From Sinanaerobacter chloroacetimidivorans (GTDB taxonomy: Bacteria; Bacillota; Clostridia; Peptostreptococcales; Anaerovoracaceae): a DNA stretch of 64,000 nucleotides. The notes below the pieces were generated by a model that was not told where the DNA came from, searched no databases, and saw only the letters and a list, made by a program, of their open reading frames with translations. Below are positions 1 through 7,728 of the stretch, piece by piece (within the stretch, counting starts at the first letter, position 1; every line of letters starts with the position of its first letter). Position numbers and translations under genes: made by a program. The stretch is from positions 86,853 through 150,852 of the forward strand of contig NZ_JAGSND010000012.1 of NCBI RefSeq assembly GCF_018128545.1, in the 5' to 3' direction.

Positions 1-46
1 AAAATCCAAGGGCATTGGGTATAAAAATGAAATAAAAAATAATGGT

Positions 47-76
47 AATCCACTCTGACATCGAGTGGATTTTTCT
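47..76 (+). terminator. Rho-independent terminator at window start
   Basis: Stem AATCCACTC (47-55) pairs with GAGTGGATT (63-71), followed by a T-rich tail. It probably ends transcription from a gene that lies before the window. Confidence 0.8.
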
Positions 77-118
77 TTTGCAAAGCCCTTCAGGAAGACC
101 CTTAAGAGCAGCTAAAAA

Positions 119-137
119 TTAGGTTAAGTGAACCTAA
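119..137. promoter_or_regulatory. Inverted repeat, possible operator of the symporter operon
   Basis: TTAGGTT (119-125) and AACCTAA (131-137) form perfect 7-bp arms around a 5-bp spacer, about 110 bp before the first gene. No run of T follows, so an operator is more likely than a terminator. The binding protein is unknown. The rest of 78-248 is AT-rich and I saw no clear -35/-10 pair. Confidence 0.35.
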
Positions 138-248
138 ATGACAGGATATGTTTCATTTAAATAATGCTTCGAAGTATTTCATTATTTTCTGAAATATCAT
201 AAAATTGGGTCATATTCTAGCTAGAAAATTTTTGATGGAGGAATCGAT

Positions 249-416
249 ATGATTATTGGAATGCCTATTAGTACATTTTTTGGTATCATGATTTGGCCTT
301 TTGTTTACATCATTCTGGCTTTTGTTGTTTACGGTATAATGAAGAAGCAGGATGACGAGATTGACGACACCGAATTTGAACAAAGTGTGAAAGGAAGACG
401 AGGTGCTGCCGAATGA
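249..416 (+). CDS. Small membrane protein, symporter accessory subunit
   Basis: This 55-residue protein has one hydrophobic segment (about residues 4-30) and a charged, acidic C-terminal tail. ATG follows a GGAGG site, and its stop codon overlaps the ATG of the symporter gene (ATGA), so the two are translationally coupled. Short one-helix proteins encoded directly before sodium:solute symporters are known in Firmicutes as small accessory proteins, probably needed for assembly or stability of the transporter. The role here is inferred from size, topology and position only. Confidence 0.75.
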   Translation: MIIGMPISTFFGIMIWPFVYIILAFVVYGIMKKQDDEIDDTEFEQSVKGRRGAAE

Positions 417-1993
417 GAGTAGAGGTTATCGTATTAATTTGTTACTTCATAGGAATGGTCGGCATGGGGCTTTATTGGAACCGACGTGCTAAAAACTCCG
501 AAGACTATATGATTGGCGGACGATCCATGGGCCCGCTGGTAACGGCTTTGACACTGCAGACTACGGCCATGAGCGGATTCATGTTCATGGGCGGTCCGTC
601 GGAAGCATATCTGGTCGGATATTTTGCAATATTCTACGCCGTTGGGGATGCAGGCGGCGGCTTAATCAATGTTTCTCTTCTGGGCAGAAGAATGAGAAGA
701 CTGTCACAGCTGCTTGATGCCATTTCACCTATTGAATATCTTGAAAAGCGGTATGAATCCGTACCGGTAAAAGTAATCGCCTGTATTATAGCAGTTATTG
801 GACTAGCTTGTTATGTACTTGCCCAGTTCCTTGCAACGGGCAAAACCCTTGTAAGCCTCTTTGGCTTCCCTCTATCTTACGGACTTATTATCGGTTGTAC
901 GGTAATCCTGATTTATACCTTTATAGGCGGTTATTTTGCAGTAGCGTGGACAGATGTAATTCAGGGCTTTATCATGATTGGAGCAGTACTCGCATTATTA
1001 GTGTTATGTCTGATAGATACAGGCGGATTTACAGGATTGAATACAAAGCTCGCTGCAATTGACCCCACTTATCTCTCCATCTGGGGCAGAGGAAATCAGT
1101 ATGAAGGAGCCTGGGGTGTTATCGCAGGGGCCGTATTGGTATATTTAATAGGCTACATGGGGCTGCCTCACTGCGTCAATAAACATATGGCTATGGAAAA
1201 TCCGAAAACGGCAAAGAAAACAGTGGTATATGCGACGATCTGGACACAGCTGTTCTGCTTCTCCCCTTATTTGCTGGGACTTTGCGGAGTTGTTCTCCTT
1301 TCTGATTTGCAGGACCCTGAAATGGTTATCCCGACTCTTGCGGGAAAGATGTTCCCGGGTGTTGTTTCCGGAATCGTTCTTACGGCGATCATGTCTGCAA
1401 TTATGAGTACTGTAGCTGCATTGTTGTTATTGATCGGAACCATCGTTTCAATTGATTTCTACAAGAGATGGCTCAGGCCGGATGCCAGTGACAAGCAGGT
1501 TGTGCTGATATCAAAATCGACCATCATAATCACAGGTATTATCGGCATCACCGTTGCTATTTTGAATCCTCCCGGAGTATTCAACCTGGTTGTTGACACA
1601 TTCAGCTTTATGGCATGCGCATTCCTGCCAAGCTATGTTTGCGCTGTATGGTGGAAAAAAGCGAACGGAACCGGTTCTGTTGTATCTATGATCGTCGGAG
1701 GGGCTACCGTTCAGATTTGGTCACTGCTGGATCTGGATGTGGTCACGGGAATGCATCAATTCTTTGCAGGCATCATCTTATCATGGATTGCGATGATTAT
1801 AGGAAGCCGTTTTGGCAAGCCCACCAGCAGAGAAATGGAGGATCTTATCGATAGGGCAAAAGGAAAGAAAGCCAATGTGTCGATTAAGGTTCAGCTGGCT
1901 TCCTCTAAGCACCTTTCAACAGAAAACAAAGCGATATCACAGTTTGTATTCAGAAATCGCTGTGAAATGCTGCCAGGATTGAATAATGATTAA
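413..1993 (+). CDS. Sodium:solute symporter (SSS family)
   Basis: A 526-residue integral membrane protein with about 13 hydrophobic segments and the SSS-family layout. The N-terminal part carries the GGRSMGPLVTALTLQ region, where the unwound first core helix of PutP/PanF-type transporters lies, and the AMSGFMFMG stretch follows. It should import a small solute with Na+. The substrate cannot be read from the sequence; amino acids or carboxylates are common for this family. The last 45 residues are hydrophilic. It overlaps the upstream small protein by 4 nt and the downstream gene by 8 nt, so the three are one coupled unit. Confidence 0.9.
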   Translation: MRVEVIVLICYFIGMVGMGLYWNRRAKNSEDYMIGGRSMGPLVTALTLQTTAMSGFMFMGGPSEAYLVGYFAIFYAVGDAGGGLINVSLLGRRMRRLSQLLDAISPIEYLEKRYESVPVKVIACIIAVIGLACYVLAQFLATGKTLVSLFGFPLSYGLIIGCTVILIYTFIGGYFAVAWTDVIQGFIMIGAVLALLVLCLIDTGGFTGLNTKLAAIDPTYLSIWGRGNQYEGAWGVIAGAVLVYLIGYMGLPHCVNKHMAMENPKTAKKTVVYATIWTQLFCFSPYLLGLCGVVLLSDLQDPEMVIPTLAGKMFPGVVSGIVLTAIMSAIMSTVAALLLLIGTIVSIDFYKRWLRPDASDKQVVLISKSTIIITGIIGITVAILNPPGVFNLVVDTFSFMACAFLPSYVCAVWWKKANGTGSVVSMIVGGATVQIWSLLDLDVVTGMHQFFAGIILSWIAMIIGSRFGKPTSREMEDLIDRAKGKKANVSIKVQLASSKHLSTENKAISQFVFRNRCEMLPGLNND

Positions 1994-2489
1994 AAGTAAA
2001 ATGATTCTCAACAGCTATGGCATTGAGGATGCAAAAAATATTCTTCTTCACACAGACCCTAAAATCAACATTATAGGGGCGGACAGAGTCTTTTATCCCT
2101 ATGTATGGATTCAGTACTCCCTTTTTGTGGGGAAAGGCCGATTATCGAAATTGAATAAAACGTATGATTGCATCATTGACGGAGTGTCGGGCTCAACCTA
2201 CGAGGGGAAAGGCACGCCAACTATGGCTGCTATAGAGATTGAAGAAAAAGACGCCCTCGAATCGCAGATTACAATGGAAAAGTGCCGTGAAATAGGACAT
2301 GACTTTGTCATGAAACAGTTTCTTGGGAAAGCGAAGCTCTTGATGGCTCCGGCCATAGAAGTGGTAAAAGAAGTTTTTTTTCATAAAAAGTTTTACATCG
2401 TCCATTGCCTGGATGATCAAGAGCGAGACTATTTCATCATGGTGGATGCCATAGACGGCGGATTATCCGTTCTGGACTGCAAAAAATAA
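1986..2489 (+). CDS. Unknown soluble protein coupled to the symporter
   Basis: 167 residues, with no signal peptide or membrane segment. I do not recognise the family. It looks like two alpha/beta halves: residues 1-75 contain the aromatic-rich stretch VFYPYVWIQYSLF, and the last 50 residues (KKFYIVHCLDD...DYFIMVDAIDGGLSVLD) read as beta strands ending in a substrate-cap-like motif. The start overlaps the end of the symporter gene by 8 nt and a strong terminator follows, so it belongs to this operon. A regulatory or substrate-handling partner of the transporter is possible but is inference from position. Confidence 0.75.
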   Translation: MIKSKMILNSYGIEDAKNILLHTDPKINIIGADRVFYPYVWIQYSLFVGKGRLSKLNKTYDCIIDGVSGSTYEGKGTPTMAAIEIEEKDALESQITMEKCREIGHDFVMKQFLGKAKLLMAPAIEVVKEVFFHKKFYIVHCLDDQERDYFIMVDAIDGGLSVLDCKK

Positions 2490-2534
2490 AAAACTTACAC
2501 AAACTTTAACATACCTTCATGGAACAATCTAAAA

Positions 2535-2586
2535 GTGATACCCCTAATGAAAGCAATTTTATTAGGGGTATCACATTATTTTTTAA
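2535..2586 (+). terminator. Terminator of the symporter operon
   Basis: Arms GTGATACCCCTAAT (2535-2548) and ATTAGGGGTATCAC (2561-2574) are perfect over 14 bp and are followed by a T-rich tail. Confidence 0.85.
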
Positions 2587-2592
2587 AATATT

Positions 2593-2612
2593 GTTGACCT
2601 AATTAGGTCAAC
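2593..2612. promoter_or_regulatory. Perfect 20-bp palindrome, likely operator
   Basis: GTTGACCTAATTAGGTCAAC is a perfect 20-bp palindrome with no T-tract, about 60 bp before a consensus promoter. Its TTGAC(c)-type half sites resemble operators of MarR-type regulators; no such gene is adjacent. Confidence 0.45.
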
Positions 2613-2673
2613 GAGGATTTTATAAATAGAAAACTGCAATTGGCATGATGGGATTCAAAAGGCGCAGTATCGT

Positions 2674-2702
2674 TTGACAATATTCCACAGTTACTATATA
2701 AT
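2674..2702 (+). promoter_or_regulatory. Sigma-A type promoter of the methyltransferase leader
   Basis: TTGACA (2674-2679), a 17-bp spacer and TATAAT (2697-2702) are an exact consensus promoter. Transcription should start near 2709, giving a leader of roughly 275 nt before the methyltransferase gene. Confidence 0.75.
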
Positions 2703-2795
2703 TTTACCATACATTAAATAAAATCAAAGGTGGTGTCTGTTTGGCTATTGTTCTGTAAGGAACACGATAACTGTATAGGCTTGGAAAAAGTGATT

Positions 2796-2882
2796 ATGAA
2801 TTGCTTTGTTTGCTGTACGGTTTTTTGTTTCATGCAGAATTATGTCAAGCGGAATAGCGATAGAATCGTTACGGAGGCATAG
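2796..2882 (+). CDS. Putative Cys-rich leader peptide
   Basis: A 28-codon reading frame in the untranslated leader: MNCFVCCTVFC at the N terminus, then a basic/polar tail ending in TEA. A GTG two codons earlier is an alternative start. A GGAAAAAG purine stretch lies just upstream. Its final codons and stop form the left arm of the terminator hairpin (GGCATAG), which is the geometry of ribosome-controlled attenuation. Whether it is translated is unknown; four Cys in eleven residues make Cys supply or a ribosome-stalling drug conceivable signals. Confidence 0.4.
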   Translation: MNCFVCCTVFCFMQNYVKRNSDRIVTEA

Positions 2883-2907
2883 TTTTGTACTATGCCTTTT
2901 TCTTTTC
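2876..2907 (+). terminator. Leader (attenuator-like) terminator before the methyltransferase
   Basis: GGCATAG (2876-2882) pairs with CTATGCC (2890-2896) and is followed by TTTTTCTTTTC. It lies between the promoter and the gene, so it should reduce read-through unless it is prevented from forming. Confidence 0.7.
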
Positions 2908-2985
2908 TGTATGGAATACGTGTTCCAAATATTTTAAAATTTCGATTTCAATAAATAATACGAATAAACAGAAAGGAAATCACCA

Positions 2986-3720
2986 ATGAACTATATAAAA
3001 TCTAAAAAATATGAAGATCACTTTATCAAGGAAAATATTATGGGTCCCAATCCCATAAAACTTTTGGAGGAATTACTCGAGATCCATCCGATCCCCCAAA
3101 GCGCAATCGTACTCGATTTGGGATGCGGACGCGGTGTGACATCAATCTTTCTGGTAAAGGAATACGGACTTCGTGTATTCGCAACGGATTTGTGGATCAG
3201 TGCAACTGACAATCAAAAGCGGTTTGAGGCCATGGGACTTACTTCGGAGCAAATTATCCCAATCCATGCGGATGCACATGCCTTACCTTATTCGGAGGAA
3301 TTCTTTGACGCAGTGGTAAGCATAGACTCCTATCATTATTTTGGATGCAAGGAAGAATACCTTGGGAAGCATTTGCTCCCCCTTGTAAAGCAAGGAGGGT
3401 ATTTGCTTTTCGTCGTTCCCGGGCTGAAAAAGGATATTCATGATAACATTCCCCACGAAATGCTGCTTTCCTGGACACCGGACGATATAGAGACTTTGCA
3501 TGATGCCGCATATTGGAAAAGGATTCTGGAGGCAACAGATGGCATTGAAATCTTATCTGTCTTTGAAATGGAGGGCTTTGACGAGTGCTGGAATGATTGG
3601 CTTCTCTGTGAAAATGAATATGCCATCTCTGACCGTAAATCCATGAATGCAGGTGCAGGAAACTATATGAACTTCGTTGCAATGATTATACGAAGAAAAG
3701 AAATAGATCGTTCAGTATAA
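2986..3720 (+). CDS. Class I SAM-dependent methyltransferase
   Basis: 244 residues. Motif I (VLDLGCGRG, about residues 42-50) binds S-adenosylmethionine, an acidic residue follows the second strand (ATDLW), and VVSIDSYHYFG near residue 105 is the post-II/IV strand. This is a UbiE/COQ5-like small-molecule methyltransferase fold. The substrate is not evident. RBS GAAAGGAA precedes the ATG. The unusual feature is its long, terminator-containing leader, which suggests induced rather than constant expression. Resistance-type modification is one possibility; it does not look like an Erm- or Cfr-type rRNA methylase. Confidence 0.8.
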   Translation: MNYIKSKKYEDHFIKENIMGPNPIKLLEELLEIHPIPQSAIVLDLGCGRGVTSIFLVKEYGLRVFATDLWISATDNQKRFEAMGLTSEQIIPIHADAHALPYSEEFFDAVVSIDSYHYFGCKEEYLGKHLLPLVKQGGYLLFVVPGLKKDIHDNIPHEMLLSWTPDDIETLHDAAYWKRILEATDGIEILSVFEMEGFDECWNDWLLCENEYAISDRKSMNAGAGNYMNFVAMIIRRKEIDRSV

Positions 3721-3730
3721 AATAATAGCA

Positions 3731-3760
3731 GGGAAGCGGTAAATTGAAACACCGCTTCCC
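3731..3760 (+). terminator. Strong hairpin after the methyltransferase
   Basis: GGGAAGCGGT (3731-3740) and ACCGCTTCCC (3751-3760) pair perfectly with a 10-nt loop. The T-tract is poor, so it may act in mRNA stability or as an inefficient terminator. Confidence 0.6.
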
Positions 3761-3823
3761 TATGCCTCATAATGATCCAGTATGCCAAACAGGCCGTAAG
3801 CAGCCATTTTAACGGAGGGAAAA

Positions 3824-5503
3824 ATGATAACAATAAGTAAGGATTTCATGGAAAGCATGCCCATTGCTCTTATTCTCACAGATGAGCAAGGCAATATTTA
3901 TAAAATGAATGAGGCTGCCGTGAAAATTCAAAAAAGTATGGGATTATCATCAATTCATTCAATTGCAGAGATCGATCCAAAATTTGAGGCAAAGGCATTG
4001 GAGGGTCAGGAACAGAGTCAATGGACCCATTGCATAAACAATTGTTTGATCCAGATTAACCTTTATAAAGTAAGATACGAAGAAAGCGATTCCTACTATT
4101 TATATGTTTACAATCAGTTGAAATATAAAATGAATGAAATGGATCAAGTAATGGATTTTATCGATGATGTAGTGATTATTTTTAATAAAGATCTGGTGCT
4201 GGAAAAAATAAATGATGCTTTTCAGAGGCATACAGGAATCGACGGTAAAGCATACATTGGAAAAAGTATATTCGAAATTGAAAATGACAATATGTTGGAG
4301 GATCCATTGGCACCTAAGGTTGTTGAAGCAAAGGAAATCTTAAGTAAAAAAGTGAAATATAGTAATGGAAGTGTTCTGACACTTACAGGTGTACCTATTT
4401 TAACGAAAGAGGGAGACATTAAGAAAGTTATTATAACGGGCCGGGACATTACGAAGATCATAGATCTGGAAGAAAAATTGAAAAAAGCAGAGAACCAGAA
4501 AAAGAAATATTATACCAAGCTGAAAGAATTGGAAGAATATCTGGGCGCAAACGAGGTCATATATTCCAGTGATGAAATGCAGAAAATATTAAATATAGCC
4601 ATTAAAGCGTCTAAAACGGATTCGTCCATTTTTATATGGGGGGAATCAGGTGTAGGAAAAGAAGTCATGGCCAGACTGATTCATAATACCAGCAGTAGAA
4701 AGGACAAACCCTGCATAGCCATTAACTGTGCGGCAATCCCAAAGGAACTATTGGAGTCTGAATTTTTTGGATATGAAGAAGGGGCTTTTACCGGGGCAAG
4801 GAAACAAGGGAAAAAAGGACTCTTTGAAGAGGCTGATGGGGGGACAATATTTTTAGATGAAATTGGAGAACTTCCCATTGAAATGCAAAGCAAGCTCTTA
4901 AGGGTTATTCAAGAAAATGGATTCACAAAAGTAGGCGGGAGCAAGTTTATCCCTGTCAATGTAAGATATATTTCTGCTACAAACCTCACCCGCGATCAGC
5001 TTTTGAACCATAAAAGATTCCGGCAGGACTTGTTTTTCCGGCTCGGCGTTATCCCCATCAGAATACTCCCGTTGCGGGAAAGAAAGGAAGATATCTTTCC
5101 ACTGGTTCACCATTTTCTGAAACATTTTAATTATAAATATAATTTAAACGTATCTATTTCAAAAGAGGTAATGAAACACCTGTACCGGTATGATTGGCCG
5201 GGTAATGTAAGAGAATTAAAGAATATCATTGAGCGTCTGGTAATCCTGGCAGAAACGGATGTAATCGATGAAGAAGAATACCAATTGATCATTAAATTTG
5301 ATATTTATAATCATGATACCGGTGGAGGTATCGTAAATGATTCAGTAATGCCCCTAAAAGAAGCCTACAAAATTTTAGAGGAAAACATGATAAAGAGGGC
5401 GTTGAGTGAACATTCAAATGTAGTTGAGGCTGCAGAAAGATTGGGAATAGCGCCATCCACTATTTACAGAAAAATAAAAAAAGGTGAGATTCATTTAAAA
5501 TAA
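3824..5503 (+). CDS. PAS-domain sigma-54-dependent transcriptional activator
   Basis: 559 residues. Two PAS-like sensor regions (about 1-100 and 105-215) are followed by a short charged coiled coil (about 215-245), the AAA+ domain and a Fis-type HTH (about 530-556, VVEAAERLGIAPSTIYRKI). The AAA+ domain has Walker A GESGVGKE near residue 272, the sigma-54-contacting GAFTGA loop near 320 and Walker B TIFLDEIGE near 343. It should use ATP to open sigma-54 promoters in response to a ligand or state sensed by the PAS region. A textbook -24/-12 promoter lies 250 bp downstream in front of the CoA-transferase operon, its most probable target. Confidence 0.92.
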   Translation: MITISKDFMESMPIALILTDEQGNIYKMNEAAVKIQKSMGLSSIHSIAEIDPKFEAKALEGQEQSQWTHCINNCLIQINLYKVRYEESDSYYLYVYNQLKYKMNEMDQVMDFIDDVVIIFNKDLVLEKINDAFQRHTGIDGKAYIGKSIFEIENDNMLEDPLAPKVVEAKEILSKKVKYSNGSVLTLTGVPILTKEGDIKKVIITGRDITKIIDLEEKLKKAENQKKKYYTKLKELEEYLGANEVIYSSDEMQKILNIAIKASKTDSSIFIWGESGVGKEVMARLIHNTSSRKDKPCIAINCAAIPKELLESEFFGYEEGAFTGARKQGKKGLFEEADGGTIFLDEIGELPIEMQSKLLRVIQENGFTKVGGSKFIPVNVRYISATNLTRDQLLNHKRFRQDLFFRLGVIPIRILPLRERKEDIFPLVHHFLKHFNYKYNLNVSISKEVMKHLYRYDWPGNVRELKNIIERLVILAETDVIDEEEYQLIIKFDIYNHDTGGGIVNDSVMPLKEAYKILEENMIKRALSEHSNVVEAAERLGIAPSTIYRKIKKGEIHLK

Positions 5504-5600
5504 TTTTTTCAAAATGAAACAGGGTGATATTTAAAATAATTTTTGCATAATAAAACAGGTGATAATCAAAATAATTTTTGCATAATGAAAAAAATTTTTA
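5497..5600. repeat. Three imperfect 35-36 bp AT-rich tandem repeats
   Basis: Units starting at 5497, 5533 and 5568 share AAAATAATTTTT(TG)CA(T/A)AAT, and the first two also share an ACAGG(G)TGATA tail. The first copy starts in the last codons of the activator gene. Placed 160-260 bp before a sigma-54 promoter, they sit where enhancer sites for a bacterial enhancer-binding protein would be expected. Confidence 0.5.
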
Positions 5601-5650
5601 TCTTGCAAAAAAATAATGATATAGAAAATCAAAACCGATAAACCGTATAA

Positions 5651-5699
5651 AAAACAAAAGCTTTTTTGCCCGGTGCAAAAAATGCTTTTGTTTTTTTTT
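5651..5699 (+). terminator. Terminator after the sigma-54 activator
   Basis: AACAAAAGC...TTTTTTGC pairs with GCAAAAAA..GCTTTTGTT and is followed by a run of T. It separates the activator from the operon behind it. Confidence 0.8.
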
Positions 5700-5755
5700 G
5701 ACTTCATTCAGGAAGAACCCAGAGATTTCAATGGATAAACGTAGAAAAAATTCTC

Positions 5756-5770
5756 TGGCACGGATATTGC
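5756..5770 (+). promoter_or_regulatory. Sigma-54 (-24/-12) promoter of the CoA-transferase operon
   Basis: TGGCAC (5756-5761), 5 bp, TTGC (5767-5770) matches the sigma-54 consensus with exact spacing. It lies 100 bp before the class III CoA-transferase gene and just after the sigma-54 activator gene. Confidence 0.88.
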
Positions 5771-5869
5771 GTTAGTAGAGAGCGAAAGGTAGAGCTCAGT
5801 ATTGTCTATAGGATAATTACTGAAATCAAAGATTTTTATGAAAGATACTAGAAAGTAGGAGGAATTTAA

Positions 5870-7078
5870 ATGAAACCATTGGAAGGAATTCGTGTTATTG
5901 ACCTGACAACCTATCTTGCCGGTCCCGGGGCTTCCAGAATTCTGGCCGATCAAGGAGCCGATGTAATCAAGGTAGAGCCTCTGGCTGGTGATCCTGCCAG
6001 AATCCAGGGAAGATTACTTACTTGCCCGATTAAGGATGATGAGAATCCGCAGTTCGATATGGAAAACGCCAATAAAAAATTTATTGCAGTCAATTTAAAG
6101 GAAAAAAAAGGATTGGAAATCATCCACAAATTGCTTGAAGATGCAGATGTTTTAGTTACAAATTATCGAGAGGATGCCCTTGTAAAATTAAAGTTGACCT
6201 ATGAAGAGCTGTCCGTAAAATACCCGAAACTTGTTTATGGGCACATTAATAGTTTTGGTGAGAAGGGACCGGATGCAGCCAGGCCGGGATACGATTTCGT
6301 AGCATATTTTGGCCGTTCCGGATTTTCACTGGATACGGTAGTAGATGGAGGGATCCCGCTGGTCAATATAGGAGGGGCAGGGGACCATCCCACGGGCGTT
6401 GCTTTGGCTCAGGGGATTGCAGCCGCTCTTATAAAACAGCAGCGAACAGGAAAAGGTGACAAAGTATCCGTTTCCCTTTACCATACTGCGATTTGGACAC
6501 TAGCAACACTAATTGCATCCACACAGTATAACGCAAAATACCCGGTTCAATATAGTGAGCCCCCTCTTTCCCCTGTTGTGGGGCATCCGTACAAAACTGC
6601 GGACGGGAAATGGATGTTGATCATGCTATTTGATTTTAATAAATATTGGGAGCCCTTCTGCAAATCAATCGGCCGTGAAGACTTTCTGACAGACCCTAAA
6701 TTTAACACGCCAATGGGTGCAAAAATAAATCAGCTGGAACTTGTTGAGATTTTGTGCGGAATTATTGGATCTGAACCCTATGATGTGTGGGCTAAAAAGT
6801 GGGAAGCTGAAGATATTCCCTTCGAAGTTTTGAGACATATGAGTGACGTTCCGAAAGATGAGCAGGCAGTTGTCAATAACTTCCTGCATCCGATCCATTA
6901 TCCATCCGGTAAGACCGTATATTTGCCGACACCGCCTATACAATTCAAAGAAATGGGTGAGCCGGATTATAAGACCTCTGAAGGTATCGGAGCAAATACA
7001 TGGGAAATTCTAGAGGGTTTAGGTTATGGTCCTCAGGAGATTATGGAAATGAAAGAGAACAAACTTATTCCATCATGA
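5870..7078 (+). CDS. CaiB/BaiF (class III) CoA-transferase
   Basis: 402 residues, the usual family length. The N terminus (PLEGIRVIDLTTYLAGPGASRILADQGADVIKVEP) is the family signature. The catalytic Asp, which forms the aspartyl-CoA intermediate, is most likely D172 in GAGDHPTG. It moves CoA between acyl groups in the cytosol. AGGAGG precedes the ATG and the gene is first after the sigma-54 promoter. With the thiolase and dehydrogenase downstream it probably activates a short-chain or 3-oxo acid as its CoA ester; the substrate is not evident. Confidence 0.92.
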   Translation: MKPLEGIRVIDLTTYLAGPGASRILADQGADVIKVEPLAGDPARIQGRLLTCPIKDDENPQFDMENANKKFIAVNLKEKKGLEIIHKLLEDADVLVTNYREDALVKLKLTYEELSVKYPKLVYGHINSFGEKGPDAARPGYDFVAYFGRSGFSLDTVVDGGIPLVNIGGAGDHPTGVALAQGIAAALIKQQRTGKGDKVSVSLYHTAIWTLATLIASTQYNAKYPVQYSEPPLSPVVGHPYKTADGKWMLIMLFDFNKYWEPFCKSIGREDFLTDPKFNTPMGAKINQLELVEILCGIIGSEPYDVWAKKWEAEDIPFEVLRHMSDVPKDEQAVVNNFLHPIHYPSGKTVYLPTPPIQFKEMGEPDYKTSEGIGANTWEILEGLGYGPQEIMEMKENKLIPS

Positions 7079-7155
7079 TGAAATATCTACATAGACAGCT
7101 GATATGAAATTGCTGGAATTTAGTTTCTAATAAAAATTAAAAGGAGATGATTATT

Positions 7156-7680
7156 TTGGAAGGGAAAAATAAAATTACAAGACAGCATTTCGTTGTTACC
7201 ACATTGTTCGTAGCATGGCTTGTTACTAGCAACATTCTATTTATGGTATTGAATATCCATCATACATGGCCGGCGTTTTTTATCTGCATATTCTTCTTTG
7301 CATATGGCTTAAACCCCGGCAGAGTAAAGGAAATTTATGCAGGAGCAGTATCGGGCCTGATTTTTGGATATCTGCTGCCGTTCTATTTAGGGGCCATGGC
7401 TCCAGTACTTGGAGTAAAAGCAGCTTTAAATGTTTACATTGCTCTCGTCCTTTTTATCATATTAATATTAGGTCCTGTGGCACACACCCTTGTTAATCCG
7501 GTTTCGTTCACCTATGCGCTTATGTGCCTGATACATATTGAGGAAATCCATGAAAAAATAGTGGAATGGGGTCTCATGACAATTTTGGGCGGAACTTTCA
7601 TTATTGGTGGAATCTATGGTATTGGTGCAATGATGAAAAAGATAGAAAGCAAGAGAAGCCGCGTGAGCCAGACGGAATAG
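7156..7680 (+). CDS. DUF1097-like membrane protein
   Basis: About 174 residues with five to six hydrophobic helices. I place the start at TTG 7156, since AAGGAG abuts the ATG at 7147 but is well spaced for the TTG. Size and topology resemble DUF1097/YcdZ-type inner membrane proteins of unknown function. Its place between a CoA-transferase and a thiolase suggests uptake of the acid that the operon metabolises, but this is inference. The C terminus is basic (KKIESKRSR), consistent with a cytoplasmic end. Confidence 0.7.
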   Translation: MEGKNKITRQHFVVTTLFVAWLVTSNILFMVLNIHHTWPAFFICIFFFAYGLNPGRVKEIYAGAVSGLIFGYLLPFYLGAMAPVLGVKAALNVYIALVLFIILILGPVAHTLVNPVSFTYALMCLIHIEEIHEKIVEWGLMTILGGTFIIGGIYGIGAMMKKIESKRSRVSQTE

Positions 7681-7728
7681 TACTGAATTCAGGAAGCTTA
7701 AAACAGATTTTATGGAGGTGTCAACAAT

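Noticed and set aside
2593..2612. Second terminator for the symporter operon.
   Set aside because: A palindrome with no loop and no T-run; a protein-binding site fits better.
3254..3682. Antisense open frame in the methyltransferase gene.
   Set aside because: No RBS and no protein-like pattern; the sense gene has SAM motifs.
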